Positions 46,051-58,880 of a DNA stretch of 64,000 nucleotides are shown here, piece after piece. Under the pieces are notes generated by a model. The model ran no database searches, was not told the DNA's origin, and saw only the letters and a list, made by a program, of their open reading frames with translations. Position numbers and translations under genes: made by a program. The stretch is taken from contig NC_063263.1 in the NCBI RefSeq assembly GCF_019578655.1, positions 20,521,001 to 20,585,000 of the forward strand, given 5' to 3'. The first letter of the stretch is position 1, and every line of letters begins with the position of its first letter. This stretch comes from Ricinus communis. Its lineage: Eukaryota; Streptophyta; Magnoliopsida; Malpighiales; Euphorbiaceae.

Positions 46051-47516
46051 TTAACATCCAGATGGAAATATTTTCCCTGTAAGTTTAGGTTTGACATTTG
46101 CACACTTAGATTTTGGAGGTCCTTCAATTCCATTATATGTTAAATTAATATCGGCTAGCTCCACCTTCTCACATGGACGTTTCAATGTACAACTTTGAAG
46201 AGCCCTTAATATTCTTGAAGCTGATATTGCTAATCTTAACTTTTGATGGAATCTGATAAGATAAAAAAAAAAAGAAATAATCAATCAAATTCAGTTTACA
46301 ATTATGTCTAAATATATTCAGAATTCTAAAAGTCTACTTTACTTTTAATTACTTACCTTTAGGTTGCACTGATTCCATGGACAATACAATTGATCTCTAA
46401 TGATAGGGTTCCACACATTTTCCATTTTAATATCTTCAAAATGCATATCAGATACAATGCTACCATATGATGCAGGCCAAGTCTTTATTCTCACTCCATT
46501 AGTAGTATTGGAGATGGTGCAATTCTTTACAAAAAATCCAGATACTGGTTCTTCATTCTTAAACTTTCCTAAGCTCCCCACACTAATTCCATGTCCCGGT
46601 CCGCATCTAACATTAGTGACACGTAACTGTTGGCTACCATCGCCGAGGGAGATACAGTCATCACCAGTGCTAATATTTGAATTAGTAATGTTGATCCCAT
46701 TTGATCGTCCGATATGAATACCATCTGTGTTGGCACTAGTTGCAGGTGCAGTAATTGTAAAGTTTTGAAAGGTGAGCTTCTTGCATCCTAAAATATTTAC
46801 GTGAAAGTTCTTGCTCTGGATAGAAGCTATATCTTGGACAATGCTATTGGTGATAAAATTGAACCTTAAACTCTGAGCAATTTTTAAATGAATAAGAAAC
46901 ATATGGAAAAAGTTTTATTACTTCCATTGTAAAACAATCTTGTAAAATAAAAAAATGCACAATATATTGTTTTGATACACTTACAATTGGAAGTGAATTG
47001 CATTTAAGATTTTGGGCACAATTATTATTTTTCCAAGCAATTTCTCCTTGCCCATCAAAAGTCCCTCCACCGTTTAATATGAATTGATCAATATATGAAA
47101 AGGTAATCCAACTGTCTGCTTTACTATGTGCACTAGGGTCAATTGGTGCCTTTATCGTTCCTCGAACTTAAAACCTTATGGCACCTTTACAAGGACCTTT
47201 TATATCTGCCTCACTTAGAAAATATACCCCTTTAGGAATTACAATTTTTTTTTGACTCCATTATTGCACATGCATCTTTCCAAGCACTTAACAACGCCTA
47301 ACAAGGAAAAAGAATTGAGGATTCTTAGCTAAAAGATAAAAAAAATATTAAGAAAGATCTTAGTAATGAAATGTGTATTTATACCTTACTGATATCAGAT
47401 TTGCCATTAGCTTTGGCACCATATTTTCTTACATTGAAAACATTGACATTAGCTTTGGCTACAAAAGTCAAGAATAAGAATAGAGATAGTAAGCATACAT
47501 GTATTTTGATTGCCAT
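46051..47516 (-). pseudogene. PG-C: exopolygalacturonase-like pseudogene
   Basis: Exons correspond to PG-B: 47385-47516, 46985-47297, 46357-46872, 46051-46252 (minus strand). Exon 2 has a 1-base gain in an A9 run (47245-47253) that leads to an early stop, and CAA to TAA at 47168-47170 in the original frame. Exon 4 is 23 bp shorter than in PG-B, with scrambled sequence at about 46175-46197 and a shifted frame. Exon 3 is fully open with NTDG, GDD, GPGHG and RIK. Splice sites are intact. It groups with PG-B in sequence, so its loss of function is recent relative to PG-A. Confidence 0.92.
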
Positions 47517-48389
47517 CTCTTTTTAGTATATATATGCTTACTTTCTTTTCTAGTTTTCTTGCTTAAAATTGTTAAATTGCAATAATATGAATGTGTCTCT
47601 TTTCCTTTATAATTCTTTTTATAGGAGAAAAAATAAGCTTTATTTATTGAAGTAGGCGGTGGTGTTTCCATGCAAATTTTTTGCTTCTATTTTTGTCATT
47701 TGTTTTGATAGCTTACCTTAAATGAGCAAACCCAAAGATGCCTACCGACTAAGTTATAACTAATTGCTAATATTGTTTGCTTTTCGATGTCGCTTATTGG
47801 TTTCTTTCTTACAATTTGAGTTCTCGTAGAATAATATGTAAAAATAATATATTTCTTTTCAAAATATTATTGTTATTTATTCATATGGATACTAAATATG
47901 GTATATAATAATTGGTTGCTTGTGTATATGTACTCTTTAAAGCACATATGATTTTAATACTTAAGAAATTAATTTTTGCACCATTCTTTCCCAGTTTTTT
48001 TAGCTCAACTTTGTTGTCTGTCATGAAATAAACTCTGTAACTAATTATGCAGATTAAATTATAATTAGAGATTGTACATATCTATATGATCAAATTTTTA
48101 TTCATTTACATTCTTAACATTGCTAGTGTACACGGACAAGATAATTTTTCTTAATTAAAATGGATTTTCATTCATAAGATATAAATATAAAACATTATTA
48201 AAATATAGACCTCTATTTATTGACACAAGTAAATCTAAGGAGTTTGAGATTAGTAAAAGCAGTAAGAAGAGTCATAAGAATATCACCATTATGACAATTC
48301 AGCCCCATAAAAATAAACTAGACCTTAACTCGAACCATTTTACGCGATTAATAGAATGTTTATGTTGAAGTTGGTAAACTCGTTAGTAT
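47517..48389. other. 5' flank of PG-C
   Basis: Non-coding, very similar to the 5' flank of PG-B; TATA candidate on the minus strand at 47616-47623. Confidence 0.5.
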
Positions 48390-48421
48390 ATATATACATA
48401 CATACATATATATATATATAG
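48390..48421. repeat. TA/TACA microsatellite (unit C)
   Basis: The shortest copy of this locus in the array. Confidence 0.8.
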
Positions 48422-49490
48422 ATTCTTACGTTTTCTTATATATAATTCTTTTTCTTTTATTTTTTATTTCTCCTTTCTTTCTTCTTCTCTCTTTTTTTTC
48501 CATTTCTTTCACTCTTTTTTTTTCTTTCTTATTCCTCTTTCTTTATCTCTTTCCATTTTCTTTATCCTTTCAATGTCTTCTTATATTAATCCCGTTCAAT
48601 TTGTCATTATTGTTTTCTTCAAAGCCATTCATGGATGCATCCTAGAAGTCATAAGAGTTTCTTGCTCAGACCAACCCATCATTTATGTTAATCTTGTATC
48701 AATCATATATTTCTTCTCATTGATGGAAAAATGTTATATAATACAAGAGTTTAATCTAATCCAAGCAAATAAGGGAATTTACACAATACAAGAGTTTTAT
48801 CTAATCCCAATAATTAAGGAGATATACATAATATAAGAGTTCTATTTAATCCTATCATCGAGTGATATACATATTAGAATTATCTCTGTTATGCCCACGT
48901 CTTCTCTCTGCAAGTCTTCTGATTAAACTTACTCTACTTGCATCATACAACTCTATTAGACGTGTCCACTTCTTATCTATTTAAGTTTGCTGACTAGATT
49001 TATTTTTATATGCACCATACAACTCTATTAGGCGTTCCCACACTTTATCTCTACAGGTCTGTCCACCTTATTTTCCAATACGCCCCTTGAAGTTGGGGCA
49101 TGGAGATTTCGAGTTCCCAACTTGCCAACTAAAGTTGAAATGGTTTCTTTCCCAAGGCCTTAGTGAAAATATCGGTAACATGATGTTGAGACACAATGTA
49201 CCGGTAGTAAGAAGGCCTTGTTGGATGCAATCACGAATGAAATGACAATTATTTCAATGTGTTTTATTTATTCATGATAGACTAGATTATTAGCAATATA
49301 TGGCGGCTTGATTGTCGTAATAAAGGTGCATAAAAGAGGGGTGAGGTACAGTTAAATCACAGAATAACTGTTGTACCCATAGTAATGCACAAGCAGTGGT
49401 GACCATGGATCGATATTCAACCTTTATAGAGGAATGCCAAACTGTTGTCTGTTTCTTGCTTTTCTAAGAGATTGGAGAATGTCCAAAGAA
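48422..49490 (-). mobile_element. Ty1/copia relic, first copy in unit C
   Basis: Same arrangement as 29361-30440: purine-rich tract on the minus strand, leader-like part, LTR-like part with two 71-bp repeats, then RNase H remnants at 49170-49490. Confidence 0.7.
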
Positions 49491-49855
49491 AATAAAGTAT
49501 CCGCTAAGTATACTGCAATTGCTTTTATTTCTCCTTTCTTTCTTCTTCTCTCTTTTTCTTCCATTTCTTTCTCTCTTTTTTCTTTCTCTATTATTACTCT
49601 TTTTGTATTTATGTCCATTTTCTTTATCCCCTTCAATGCTTTCGTATATTAATCCCATTCAATTTGTCATTATTGTTTTCTTCAAAGACACCATACACTA
49701 TGGATACGTCCTAGAAGTCATAAGAGTTTCTTCCTCAGACCGACCCATCCTTTCTATTAATCTTGTATCAATCATACATTTCTTGATGAAAAGATGTTAT
49801 ATAATACAAGAGTTTAATCTAATCCAAGCAATTAAGGGAATTTACAAAATATAAG
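49491..49855 (-). mobile_element. Ty1/copia relic, second copy in unit C (partial)
   Basis: Matches 30441-30799 up to the solo LTR insertion point. The copia part that should follow the LTR is missing because the LTR is truncated and fused to unit D. Confidence 0.7.
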
Positions 49856-50439
49856 TGTAATACCCGCAATTTTTCTTTTAATAATAATAAAAATATTAGT
49901 AATAATTAATAAAGAGTTATTATTTAAATTTATTTTATTTTATTTTTATTTGATTTAATTAGGATGATTTAAATAGAATTTTAATGCTAGACAAAATAAG
50001 GAAGTATTTTTCTATATCTAATTAGTATGATTTTTAAGAAATTAATTAAGTAAATTCTTTGAAAAATAGATTATATTTTTTCCCAATATGAATATATGAA
50101 TTAATTTCTATATTTGAAAGTCATGAAAGGAATAGTAAATAATATTTTTATAAAAAATTTATTGGAGAATGATAAATTTTAAATAGCAAATGGTGTTGAT
50201 TTTAATTGAAAAATAGTTAGCAAATTGATTAATTAAGTCAATTAAGTGTTAGGATTAAATTGATGATTAGTTTTGAAATAAGGGTTAAAAATATAATTTT
50301 ATTAATATATGAGATTTTAATGAAAATTTGTATGGTTGGTATTTTTGTAATTAAAGGTGTCCGTAGGGGTATTTTAGTAATTCATATTCAAAAGCAAGGG
50401 TAAATAAGTAATTCCATATTTTTAATAATTCTAATTTGG
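49856..50439 (+). mobile_element. Truncated + strand LTR fused to unit D
   Basis: The first 584 bp of the same solo LTR as 30800-33392 (start TGTAATACCCGCAATTTTTC). It stops at CTAATTTGG. After a short filler (TGTCCGTAG) the spacer ACGAATCAATT of unit D begins. The LTR remainder, minisatellite, AT-rich spacer and Cassandra-like LTR of unit D are all missing. Confidence 0.85.
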
Positions 50440-50447
50440 TGTCCGTA

Positions 50448-50636
50448 GACGAATCAATTAAATTAGATGTCACTTACCTAGATGCGATACTTGTCCCTCG
50501 AAGTGAAGGTCAAGACCATAACATTGAAATTTCTGAATCTAATCTCACTTTTCTCAGGTTGAATGACCGTCTATCTTGTCTCGATGAGAAAAGAATTAAA
50601 ATAAAAGCATATGATAATCTAATCGTACAAAAAATG
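50448..50636. other. Spacer between truncated LTR and Athila-2
   Basis: Same sequence as 4673-4859, ending in the AAATG target duplication (50632-50636). Confidence 0.6.
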
Positions 50637-52013
50637 TGATAACGCAATAATATATGCATTTTGTATGCTATATATATACGTTGTTCTTCATGTTATATTC
50701 GCATTTTTAATCTTTTAGAGCTATTATTCGTTATTTTTGATATTTCTCTTCTCAGGTTTGTTTTGTTTTGTTTTTGTAGGAATTGGCTCGAGTTGCTAGG
50801 CATTGGTGAGGATGTTTGTAGAGTCGTTCATGGTCAAACACGATGTCAAAGAGATACTCATGCTTAGGAGGATCTTATATCGCGAAACGAGCAAGGGAAG
50901 CTATCCCGTGGCCACTCTGCGACTTGGCTTTCAAGGCCAACGATAAAGCAAGGAAACAGTCCACTCTGCCCCCTGCTCGTGGCCTACAATGCCACGCTAT
51001 GGCCTGCCTATGGATGGATCTGCAAAACTGCGTTTTGGACACCCGTCTAGTCGAATTTTTAGGGTGAAAACCTAGCCAAACTCCTGGATATCCTATGATA
51101 TAAATAGATTGTGAAAAGAACCTAAAAAGGGGAGCCCCCCTTCTCCTTTTCTCCTTAGTTTTAGGCTGTGTTTTCTTTCTTTATTATGTTACTTCTCTTT
51201 ATACTTTGAAGATTTATCAAAGACCTCATCATTCATTTATCAATCCAAGTATTTTCCTTTTCCTTTTTTAAGCTGTTATTAATTATGTTTTCTTTTATAA
51301 TCTATTTTATTTATTTAACTATCATGAGTGAATAGTTTTCTAATCTAGGGTTAAGTGAACCCTAGCCATGAATGATGTATGATTTGTTCCTTTAATTCCC
51401 CAAATTAATTATTTAATTGCTCTTGCTTAATTGATTGTGCATATTCCAATACTAGATTAGGAATAATTAGTATTGTTACAATTCCATTGTCTTTATCACA
51501 ACGGGAGTTGGGTTTTGACGGATTTAAATATTTCAATTAAGGACATGAAATTCTCCACGGGAGTAGGTAGAATGGATTGTTAGGAAGTTAGGGTATTGAG
51601 TTTAATGTCTTTAATTTGCATAATTCCATGGGAGTAGGTTTTGATTGCATATTAGGGAAGCCATTGATACTCGGGAGAGATCTATGGTATTTTATAGAGT
51701 TTACCTTTCCTTATGAACATTTATTTAGTTAGTTTGAGGTAGGAACTTATCTTTGTGTTAATTGTGCTACTGGGGATACTTAACTTTAGGTGCTTTTTAT
51801 CCTTGAATTTATTCTCATCATTATTAATTGCACTAATTAGACTTATTAATTCTTCCTCAATCGTTGATTTGGTTACTTACTTAGCATTAATTAAAGTCAA
51901 GATTAGCTAGTTTTTACTACTTCAATCTCTAGGGATTCGACCCTTGCTTGCCCGACTACATAGTTAGGAGGTCTAGTTAGGTTATTTTTTATAGGCACGC
52001 GACAACCTTGTCA
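50637..52013 (+). repeat. 5' LTR of Athila-2
   Basis: 1377 bp, TGATAACGCAATAATATATG to CCTTGTCA; TATA candidate at 51099-51107. Confidence 0.92.
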
Positions 52014-52018
52014 AATTT

Positions 52019-52036
52019 TGGCACCATTGCTGGGGA
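52019..52036 (+). other. Primer-binding site (tRNA-Asp type), Athila-2
   Basis: TGGCACCATTGCTGGGGA. Against the tRNA-Asp complement it also differs only at the three CpG sites, two as CpA and one as TpG. Confidence 0.85.
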
Positions 52037-52151
52037 CTGACGGTATTAAAATAGTTAATTTTGATTTTTTTTGCTAAGCTTTAGGTTTAAGTGTTTTAGC
52101 TATTATTCCTTGTGCTCCTGATCTTTTGTTTCTAGTTTTCCTTCTTATTGC

Positions 52152-53795
52152 ATGCAAACTCGATGAACAGGTTCAAGAGATTTAATCCCTATTGATCTTG
52201 AAATCGAGGCTACTGTACGTAAGCAAGGAAGTAAAAGGAGAAGGAATAAGGACAAGCAACAGGAAACAATGGCTGAACCACCAGCTGCTAAACCTCTTTA
52301 GGAGTATGGTGTACCAGATGCAACTATCGGTGCGATATCTAGCATTCTTAGACCTGCAGTTACTGCAGCACACTTCGAATTGAAACCTCAGTTTATCTAG
52401 TTCATCTCCAATGATTCCTTTTCAAGGGGAGTCAATGATTGTCCTGTTAATCATATTGATAGTTTTTTAGAGAAGTGTGACGCTTTTAAGATTAATAATG
52501 TTAGTGATGATTCAATTAGACTATGCCTTTTTCCTTTTTCTCTCAGAGATAGGGCAAAGGAATGGCTAAAAGATGAAGGCATTGGTACTTTTGATTCATG
52601 GGACAAGCTAGTAAAGGCATTTTTGGCCAAGTTCTTAGGTCAAGAGAAAACTGCAAGGCTAAGGACCGAGTTAAGCACTCTTTGTCAACTAGATGATGAG
52701 TCATTGTATGAGTATTGGAGAAGGTTCAAGTGTCTACAGAGAAAGTGCCCTCATCATGGAATTCAAGAGTGGCTATTGATTCAGACCTTCTACAATGGGT
52801 TGACGCATGAGTACAGGATTTATATTGACGTTGCGTCGGGTGGTAATTTTGTTGAAAAGTTCCTCACTGAGGCTAAGGCATTGCTTGAAAAGATGGCTGA
52901 TAATGATAACTTTCACTTAGGTGGGAGAAACAGTGCAAAGAAAGGAGGTAAACATGACGTTGATACAATGACTCTCTTGACTAGTACTGTGCAGGCTTTG
53001 ACACTTAAGGTTGATCAACTTCGAGCAGGGCCATCTGTGGTACCATCTTGTGAGACATGTGGAGTATAGGGACATATTGCAAGTGAGTGTCAATATGCTG
53101 AGATGTTAATGGAGGAAGCTAACACTCTCTATAACAACAACCAGCAAAGGAGACCCTATGATCCCTACTCCAATACTTACAATGAAGGTTGGAAACAAAA
53201 CCCAGCATTCTCTTACAAGAACACTCAAAATCAGTTGAACCCACAACTATCACCACCACCTCACAACAACTTCAATCATCCTCCAGGTTTTTAAAATAGA
53301 CCACCCTTCAATCATCAAAACTACACTCAACAGCCTCCCCTACCACAACCACAACCACAACCACAACCCAAGTCCAATCTAGAAGCTTTGGTTGAAACTT
53401 TTGCAACCTCACAGGCTAAACAAGATAAGTATTGGGAAGAGGAGATGAAACAGAATAGTCTCCTTATTGCTACAGTTCAACAGATTCAAGCTCAAACCAA
53501 GCTCATGGAGAATCAGATAAGCCAACTTGCTCAACAAGTGGGTCAATCTTCAAAGGTTCCGGGTCACTTTCCTGATAACACCGAGCAACCACCTAAGGGT
53601 CAAGTTAATGTTGTAACTTTGAGGAATGGTAGAGAGCTAGAAGACCTTTCACCGAAGGTAGTTCAAAAGACAGCAGTTGCAGTAGAGGAAGAGATGGTTG
53701 AAGCTGAGAAGATGATAGAAAGGGAGAAAATTGAAGAGAAGAAGGAGCCCATTGTCATTAAACCTTACAAGCCACCTGTACCTTTCCTACAATGA
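52152..53795 (+). pseudogene. gag of Athila-2 (degenerate)
   Basis: Start ATG at 52152. The fifth codon is TGA (52164-52166) where Athila-1 has CGA. The gag core is readable at 52560-52900 (AKEWLKDEG, YEYWRRFK, FYNGLTHEYR). The zinc knuckle keeps both N-terminal cysteines (CETCG) but is cut by a TAG (about 53067-53069) before GHIASEC. A Pro/Asn/Gln-rich stretch follows, then a frame (53388-53795) with a Gln-rich, coiled-coil-like segment. Confidence 0.85.
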
Positions 53796-54547
53796 TTGGC
53801 ACAGGCAAAGCTAGAAAAGAAGTATGGGAAATTCCTAGACATTCTAAAGAAGTTGCAGATCAACATCCCATTCTTGGATGCAATCTCAGAGATGCCCTCC
53901 TATACTAAATTCCTAAAAGACATGCTCTTTAACAAGAGGAAAATCAAAGAGAATGCAACGGCCTCACTAACAGCTGAATGCAATGCTATATTGCAGAACA
54001 AGCTTCCAAAGAAGCTAGGAGACCTAGGGAGCTACTCCATTCCAGTCAAGCTAGGTGACATCGAAATAAAGAAGGCTTTATGTGATCTAGGGGCAAGTGT
54101 CAGTCTTATGCCCCTATCAATTTGCAAGAAACTTTAGATGGGTGAATTAAAACCCATGCACATCTCCCTACAGTTGGCAGACAAATCAGTGAAATTTCCT
54201 TTGGTATTCTTAAGGATGTGCCACTTAGAGTTGGAAAATTCTTCATTCCTTGTGATTTTATGGTTATGGAGATGGAAGAAGATGCGCAGGTCCTTAACAT
54301 TCTAGGGAGACCCTTCTTGGCCACTGCTGGGGCCACTATTGACATGAAGAATGGGAAAATCACCTTTGAAGTGGGTGATAAGAAGGTGGAGTATTCACTT
54401 ATAAGTTCTATAGGGTCTCCTTTTAAGGAGGAAACAATTTATAGCGTGGATGCTCTAGATGAAGTAGTGGAAGCTAAGACCACAGATTTACAACTTGATG
54501 ATTCATTTCAGACGATCTTAATGGGGAGTGCAGATAAAGAGGATTAG
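53796..54547 (+). pseudogene. Protease region of Athila-2 pol
   Basis: DLGASVSLMP motif with the active-site Asp at 54084-54086; ILGRPFLATAGA at about 54299-54335. A TAG at about 54136-54138 and a 1-base shift near 54200 break the frame. Confidence 0.85.
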
Positions 54548-54922
54548 GCCATAAGGTAGTACAAAAGGCTCTTAGAGGAGACATAAGCGCTAGCAGCTGA
54601 TGAGCCTATCGAGGAAATGTTGAAACCAAGGGAGTCTAAGGAGAATACTATGCCTCCTGAGGTAGAATTAACACCCCTTCCCTCTAACATGAAATGTGTG
54701 TTTGTGGGTCCTAATAAGACATACCCTGTTATTGTTAATGTTGAACTCAATGACATGCAAACTGAGCGATTGCTTGTGATTTTGAGAAAATATAGGAATG
54801 TTATTGGGTACGCTATTGATGATATTAAGGGTATTAACACATCTTTCTGCATGCATAAGATCAATCTTGAGGACGACCATACCTCTTCTATAGAATCTTA
54901 AAGAAGGCTTAATCCAAATATA

Positions 54923-55697
54923 ATGGAAGTAGTAAAAAAGGAGGTTCTTAAATTGCTTGATGTAGGGATAATCTACCCTATCTCAAATAGTAAGTGGGTT
55001 AGTCATGTACAAGTGGTTCCAAAGAAGGGAGGTATGACCGTTGTCAAGAATGATAAGGGTGAACAAATCCTCACTAGAACTGTGACAGGGTGGCGGATGT
55101 GCATTGATTATAGGAAACTAAATAAAGCCACCCGAAAAGACCATTTCATCTCCCGTTTATTAATCAAATGTTAGAAAGATTGGCAAAGCATTCCTTTTTA
55201 TGTTGGCTAGATGGATACTCAGGGTTTTTCCAAATTCCTATTCATCCTGACGATCAGGAAAAGACTACTTTTACCTACCCCTATGGCACCTTCGCTTATC
55301 GGAGAATGCCATTTGGATTATGTAATGCTCCTGCCACTTTTCAACGACGCATGATGGCAATTTTCTCAGGTCTTACTGAGAGTTCTATGGAATTTTTTAT
55401 GGATGACTTCTCAGTCTATGGAACATCTTTTGATGTTTGCCTTAATAATTTGGAAGGGGTGCTCCATAGATGTAAAGAAGTCAACCTAATTCTCAATTGG
55501 GAAAATGCCATTTTATAGTACAACAGGGTGTCGTTTTGGGTCATGTTGTTTCTCATAGGGGCATCGAAGTTGACAGGGCTAAAATAGAGGTCATTGAGCG
55601 TTTACCACTGCTTAATTCTGTAAAAGGAGTAAGGAGTTTCCTTGGTCATGCAGGGTTTTATCGTTGTTTTATCAAGGACTTTTCAAAAATTGCTTGA
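54923..55697 (+). pseudogene. Reverse transcriptase region of Athila-2 pol
   Basis: Motifs VVPKKGG, WRMCIDYRKLN, CWLDGYSGFFQIPI, RRMPFGLCNAPATFQRR and FMDDF (FMDD at 55396-55407). One base is missing near 55142-55147 (against CACTTTCCTC of Athila-1) and another near 55500, giving two frameshifts. Confidence 0.88.
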
Positions 55698-56180
55698 CCT
55701 CTAACTAAGCTCTTAGGCAAGGATGTCCCCTTTATTTTTACTGATGTTTGTATTGAGGCTTTTAACAGGTTAAAGCAAGCTCTTATATCTACCCTAGTCA
55801 TGCAATCACCGGACTGGAATCTTCCATTTGAAATCATGTGCGATGCCAGTGACTATGCAGTTGGGGCATTGTTGGGCCAGAGGAAAGATAGCAAGCTCCA
55901 TGCCATCCACTACACGAGCAAAACTCTTGATTCGGCCCAGATGAACTATGCCACAACCGAGAAGGAATTATTGGCAATAGTGTATGCAATGGAGAAGTTT
56001 CGGTCCTATCTGGTTGGATCGAAGGTGATAGTTCACACGGATCACGCAGCATTAAGGTATTTGATAAGTAAGAAAGATGCTAAACCTCACTTGATTCGGT
56101 GGATTTTATTGTTACAAGAATTTGACCTGGAAATTAAGGACAAGAAAGGAGCCAAAAATGTTGTTGCTGATCATCTCTCT
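55698..56180 (+). pseudogene. RNase H region of Athila-2 pol
   Basis: Open over 55800-56420 with [41 protein letters not shown] and VADHLSRL. It is the best preserved pol domain of the window, but upstream shifts and a stop isolate it. Confidence 0.85.
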
Positions 56181-56289
56181 CGACTTGTCCTTGATGGTGA
56201 AGGTGATGAGGATCCCCCCATCGATGATTCATTTCCTGATGAGCAACTTCTAGCTCTAGCTATTAAGGAGATCACATGGTATGCTGATA

Positions 56290-57500
56290 TAGCAAACTAT
56301 TTGGCCAATGGTACTATTCCTCATGGCTATTCATCACAACAAAAGAATAAATTCTTTAAAGAGGTGAGGAGACATTTTTGGACGACCCTTTTCTTTACAA
56401 ATCTTATGGTGATGGGATGATTAGAAGGTGTATTCCAGAAAGTGAGGTGCCATTCATTATTTCACATTGTCACGATTTGCTATGTGGAGGACACGCTGGC
56501 ACTAATAAGACTGTAACAAAGATTCTTCAGTGTGGTTTTTATTGGCCAAGTCTTTTCAAGGATGTCCATCAACACGTTAAGTCCTGTAATCGATGTCAAC
56601 GAATTGGTAACATCTCTAAGAGGAATGAAATGCCTATTAATAACATCCTCGAGGTAGAATTGTTCGATGTGTGAGGAATAGATTTCATGGGACCGTTCCC
56701 TTCTTCTTATGGGAATAGGTATATCTTGGTCACTGTGGATTATGTCTCAAAGTGGGTTGAAGCCATAACTACTCCAACCAATGATGCTCGCGTGGTAACC
56801 AAGTTCTTTAAAAAGAATATTTTTCCTCGATTTGGTGTACCACGAGTGTTGATTAGGGATGGAGGCAAGCATTTCTTGGAGAATTAATTTGAGGCGATGC
56901 TTAAGAAGTATGGAGTACATCATCGAGTGGGGCTTTCATATCACCCACAAAGTAGTGGTCAAGTAGATATTTCTAATCGAGAGATCAAAACCATCTTGGA
57001 GAAGACGATTGCGAATTCAAGGAAAGATTGGTCCGTGAAACTCGACGATGCACTATGGGTTTATAGGACAACACTTAAGATCCATATTGGCACCAATCCA
57101 TATCGACTAGTCTGTGGGAAAGCATGTCATCTTCCTGTTGAATTAGAGCATCGTGCATTTTGGTCTATCAAGAGCCTAAATTTCGACTCTCAAATGGTGG
57201 GTGAGAAGAGACTCCTACAACTTAATGAGCTAGAAGAGATTTGACTTGATGCTTATGAAAGTTCAAGGTTGTACAAGGAGAAGACTAAAAGATGGCATGA
57301 CAAAGAGATTTTGAAAAGAGAGTTTAAGGAAGGTGACTTAGTTATCCTTTTTAACTCTAGGTTGAAACTCTTTCCTGGGAAACTTTGTTATCGATGGTCA
57401 GGACCATTCCGAGTTAGTAAGGATAGAGCTTTGGAACAGACAAAATGGTACCTTCAAGGTGATTGGTCAAAGAGTGAAACATTACAGATTCGGTAACCTT
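56290..57500 (+). pseudogene. Integrase region of Athila-2 pol
   Basis: HHCC site (ISHCHDLLCGGHAGTNKT ... VKSCNRCQR), then [30 protein letters not shown] and [17 protein letters not shown]. The position of the presumed catalytic Glu is Asp here (56966-56968). Frameshift near 56380 and stops at 56672-56674 and about 56885. Confidence 0.85.
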
Positions 57501-58491
57501 ATTGACGAGAGTGTGGACATCACACTTTTCGACCCTTCATCGAAATGAATCGCAAATGAGGTCGAGCTTATGACCTTATAAACAAGCACTTTTGGGAGGC
57601 ACCCCAAACTCATTCTGAATTTTTATTTTTATTTTTATTTTCAATTTTCTTTTTACTCATACTTTTCTTTATTGATTTACATTTTACAATTATAAAACAA
57701 AAAAAATTAGAAAAATAAAATCATAAAAATAATTTTTCATTTTATGCAAGCATTTTGGTACAAAATCAATTTTCTTAGGACTTAGAACTTTTTTGCCTTC
57801 TTTTATTTTGCTTTGTTTTATGTGTTGTGTTTTTATTTCTTTTACTTAATTTATTTTAGCTTAAGCCTTATTCTTGTTTTATCTCTTTCATTTCATTTTC
57901 TTTTAAATAGGTACTCATGCCCTCACCAAATTAGCAAAGAAAAAAAAAAGAGAAAAAAAGGGGGAAGCAAGAGAATAAAGGCAGTCTAGTCCACAACTAC
58001 CTCGCGGCCGACTACTCTCAACCACAGGTAACCCACGGCTCTCAAAATAAAACAGCACACGAGGCAGTCCGCTCCATAGTAAGGTCTTGACTTGATATCT
58101 CGAGCCACTGCCAGACCGTGACCTCACACGCGAAAAGAAAGGAGACAACCAGTCCACTCCACGGGATGGACGCGATGCACCCATAATCATCGCAGCCTAG
58201 CCACTACCTGTCTCATCGCAGTTAAAGGCGACAGCTCGAGCCCTATGTTCGGTGCCGCACTTTCTCTAGCCTCTTCATCAACTCACAGTTGCAAAAATAA
58301 TTTCCGGCTCAAATCTTCGGCATTCATTGAAGTTGCAAAAAACCTTGATTGAATTTATTCTTCATTAGTCAGGAATTTTGTAACCAACAATGAAATGCCT
58401 TAATTAATTCGAAACCTAGGTTTTGAATTGCTTGATTTTTAGAGGAAAGTCAGGAACAATCTGCTAGATTTTTGATGCCCGATTCGACCAG
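57501..58491. other. Non-coding region after pol in Athila-2
   Basis: Aligned with 11641-12672. AT-rich, then moderately GC-rich at 57990-58290. No supported gene. Confidence 0.5.
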
Positions 58492-58880
58492 ACATCAACC
58501 AAACTCGATATCCCTTCAGGTTGGTTCAAAAAGAAAGGAGGCACCACTCTTTGGTGTATCAAGGACGTTGAAGATGATCTACCTTCCCCCGAGGAAATGT
58601 CTTTGCGCACGAGGCAAATTGGTCTTTTGGTAGCACTCAATCGAGAGTTCGAGTGCCTATTCTTCCCAAGGCACTAATCATACCTAGTACTTCTGAGGCT
58701 GCTAGTTCCTCCTTTACACCGATCGAAAGAGCCCTTGAAAAGCTCCAAAATTCAGTTGATGAGATCAAGAACGAGCTAAAGAAACTCAAGGAAAGTTTGT
58801 CATCCATGTTTATAACTCTAGAGAATCTAAATACTTGGATGAAGTCACAAGGGTTTTCAAATCCTCCTCCTCCTCTTTAG
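58492..58880 (+). pseudogene. Small 3' ORF of Athila-2, broken
   Basis: Counterpart of the 130-codon frame at 12673-13065. The ATG is ACA here and one base is missing in TTTGCGCACGAGG (about 58610). The C-terminal part, with the same coiled-coil-like segment and proline end, stays open at 58653-58880. Confidence 0.6.
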
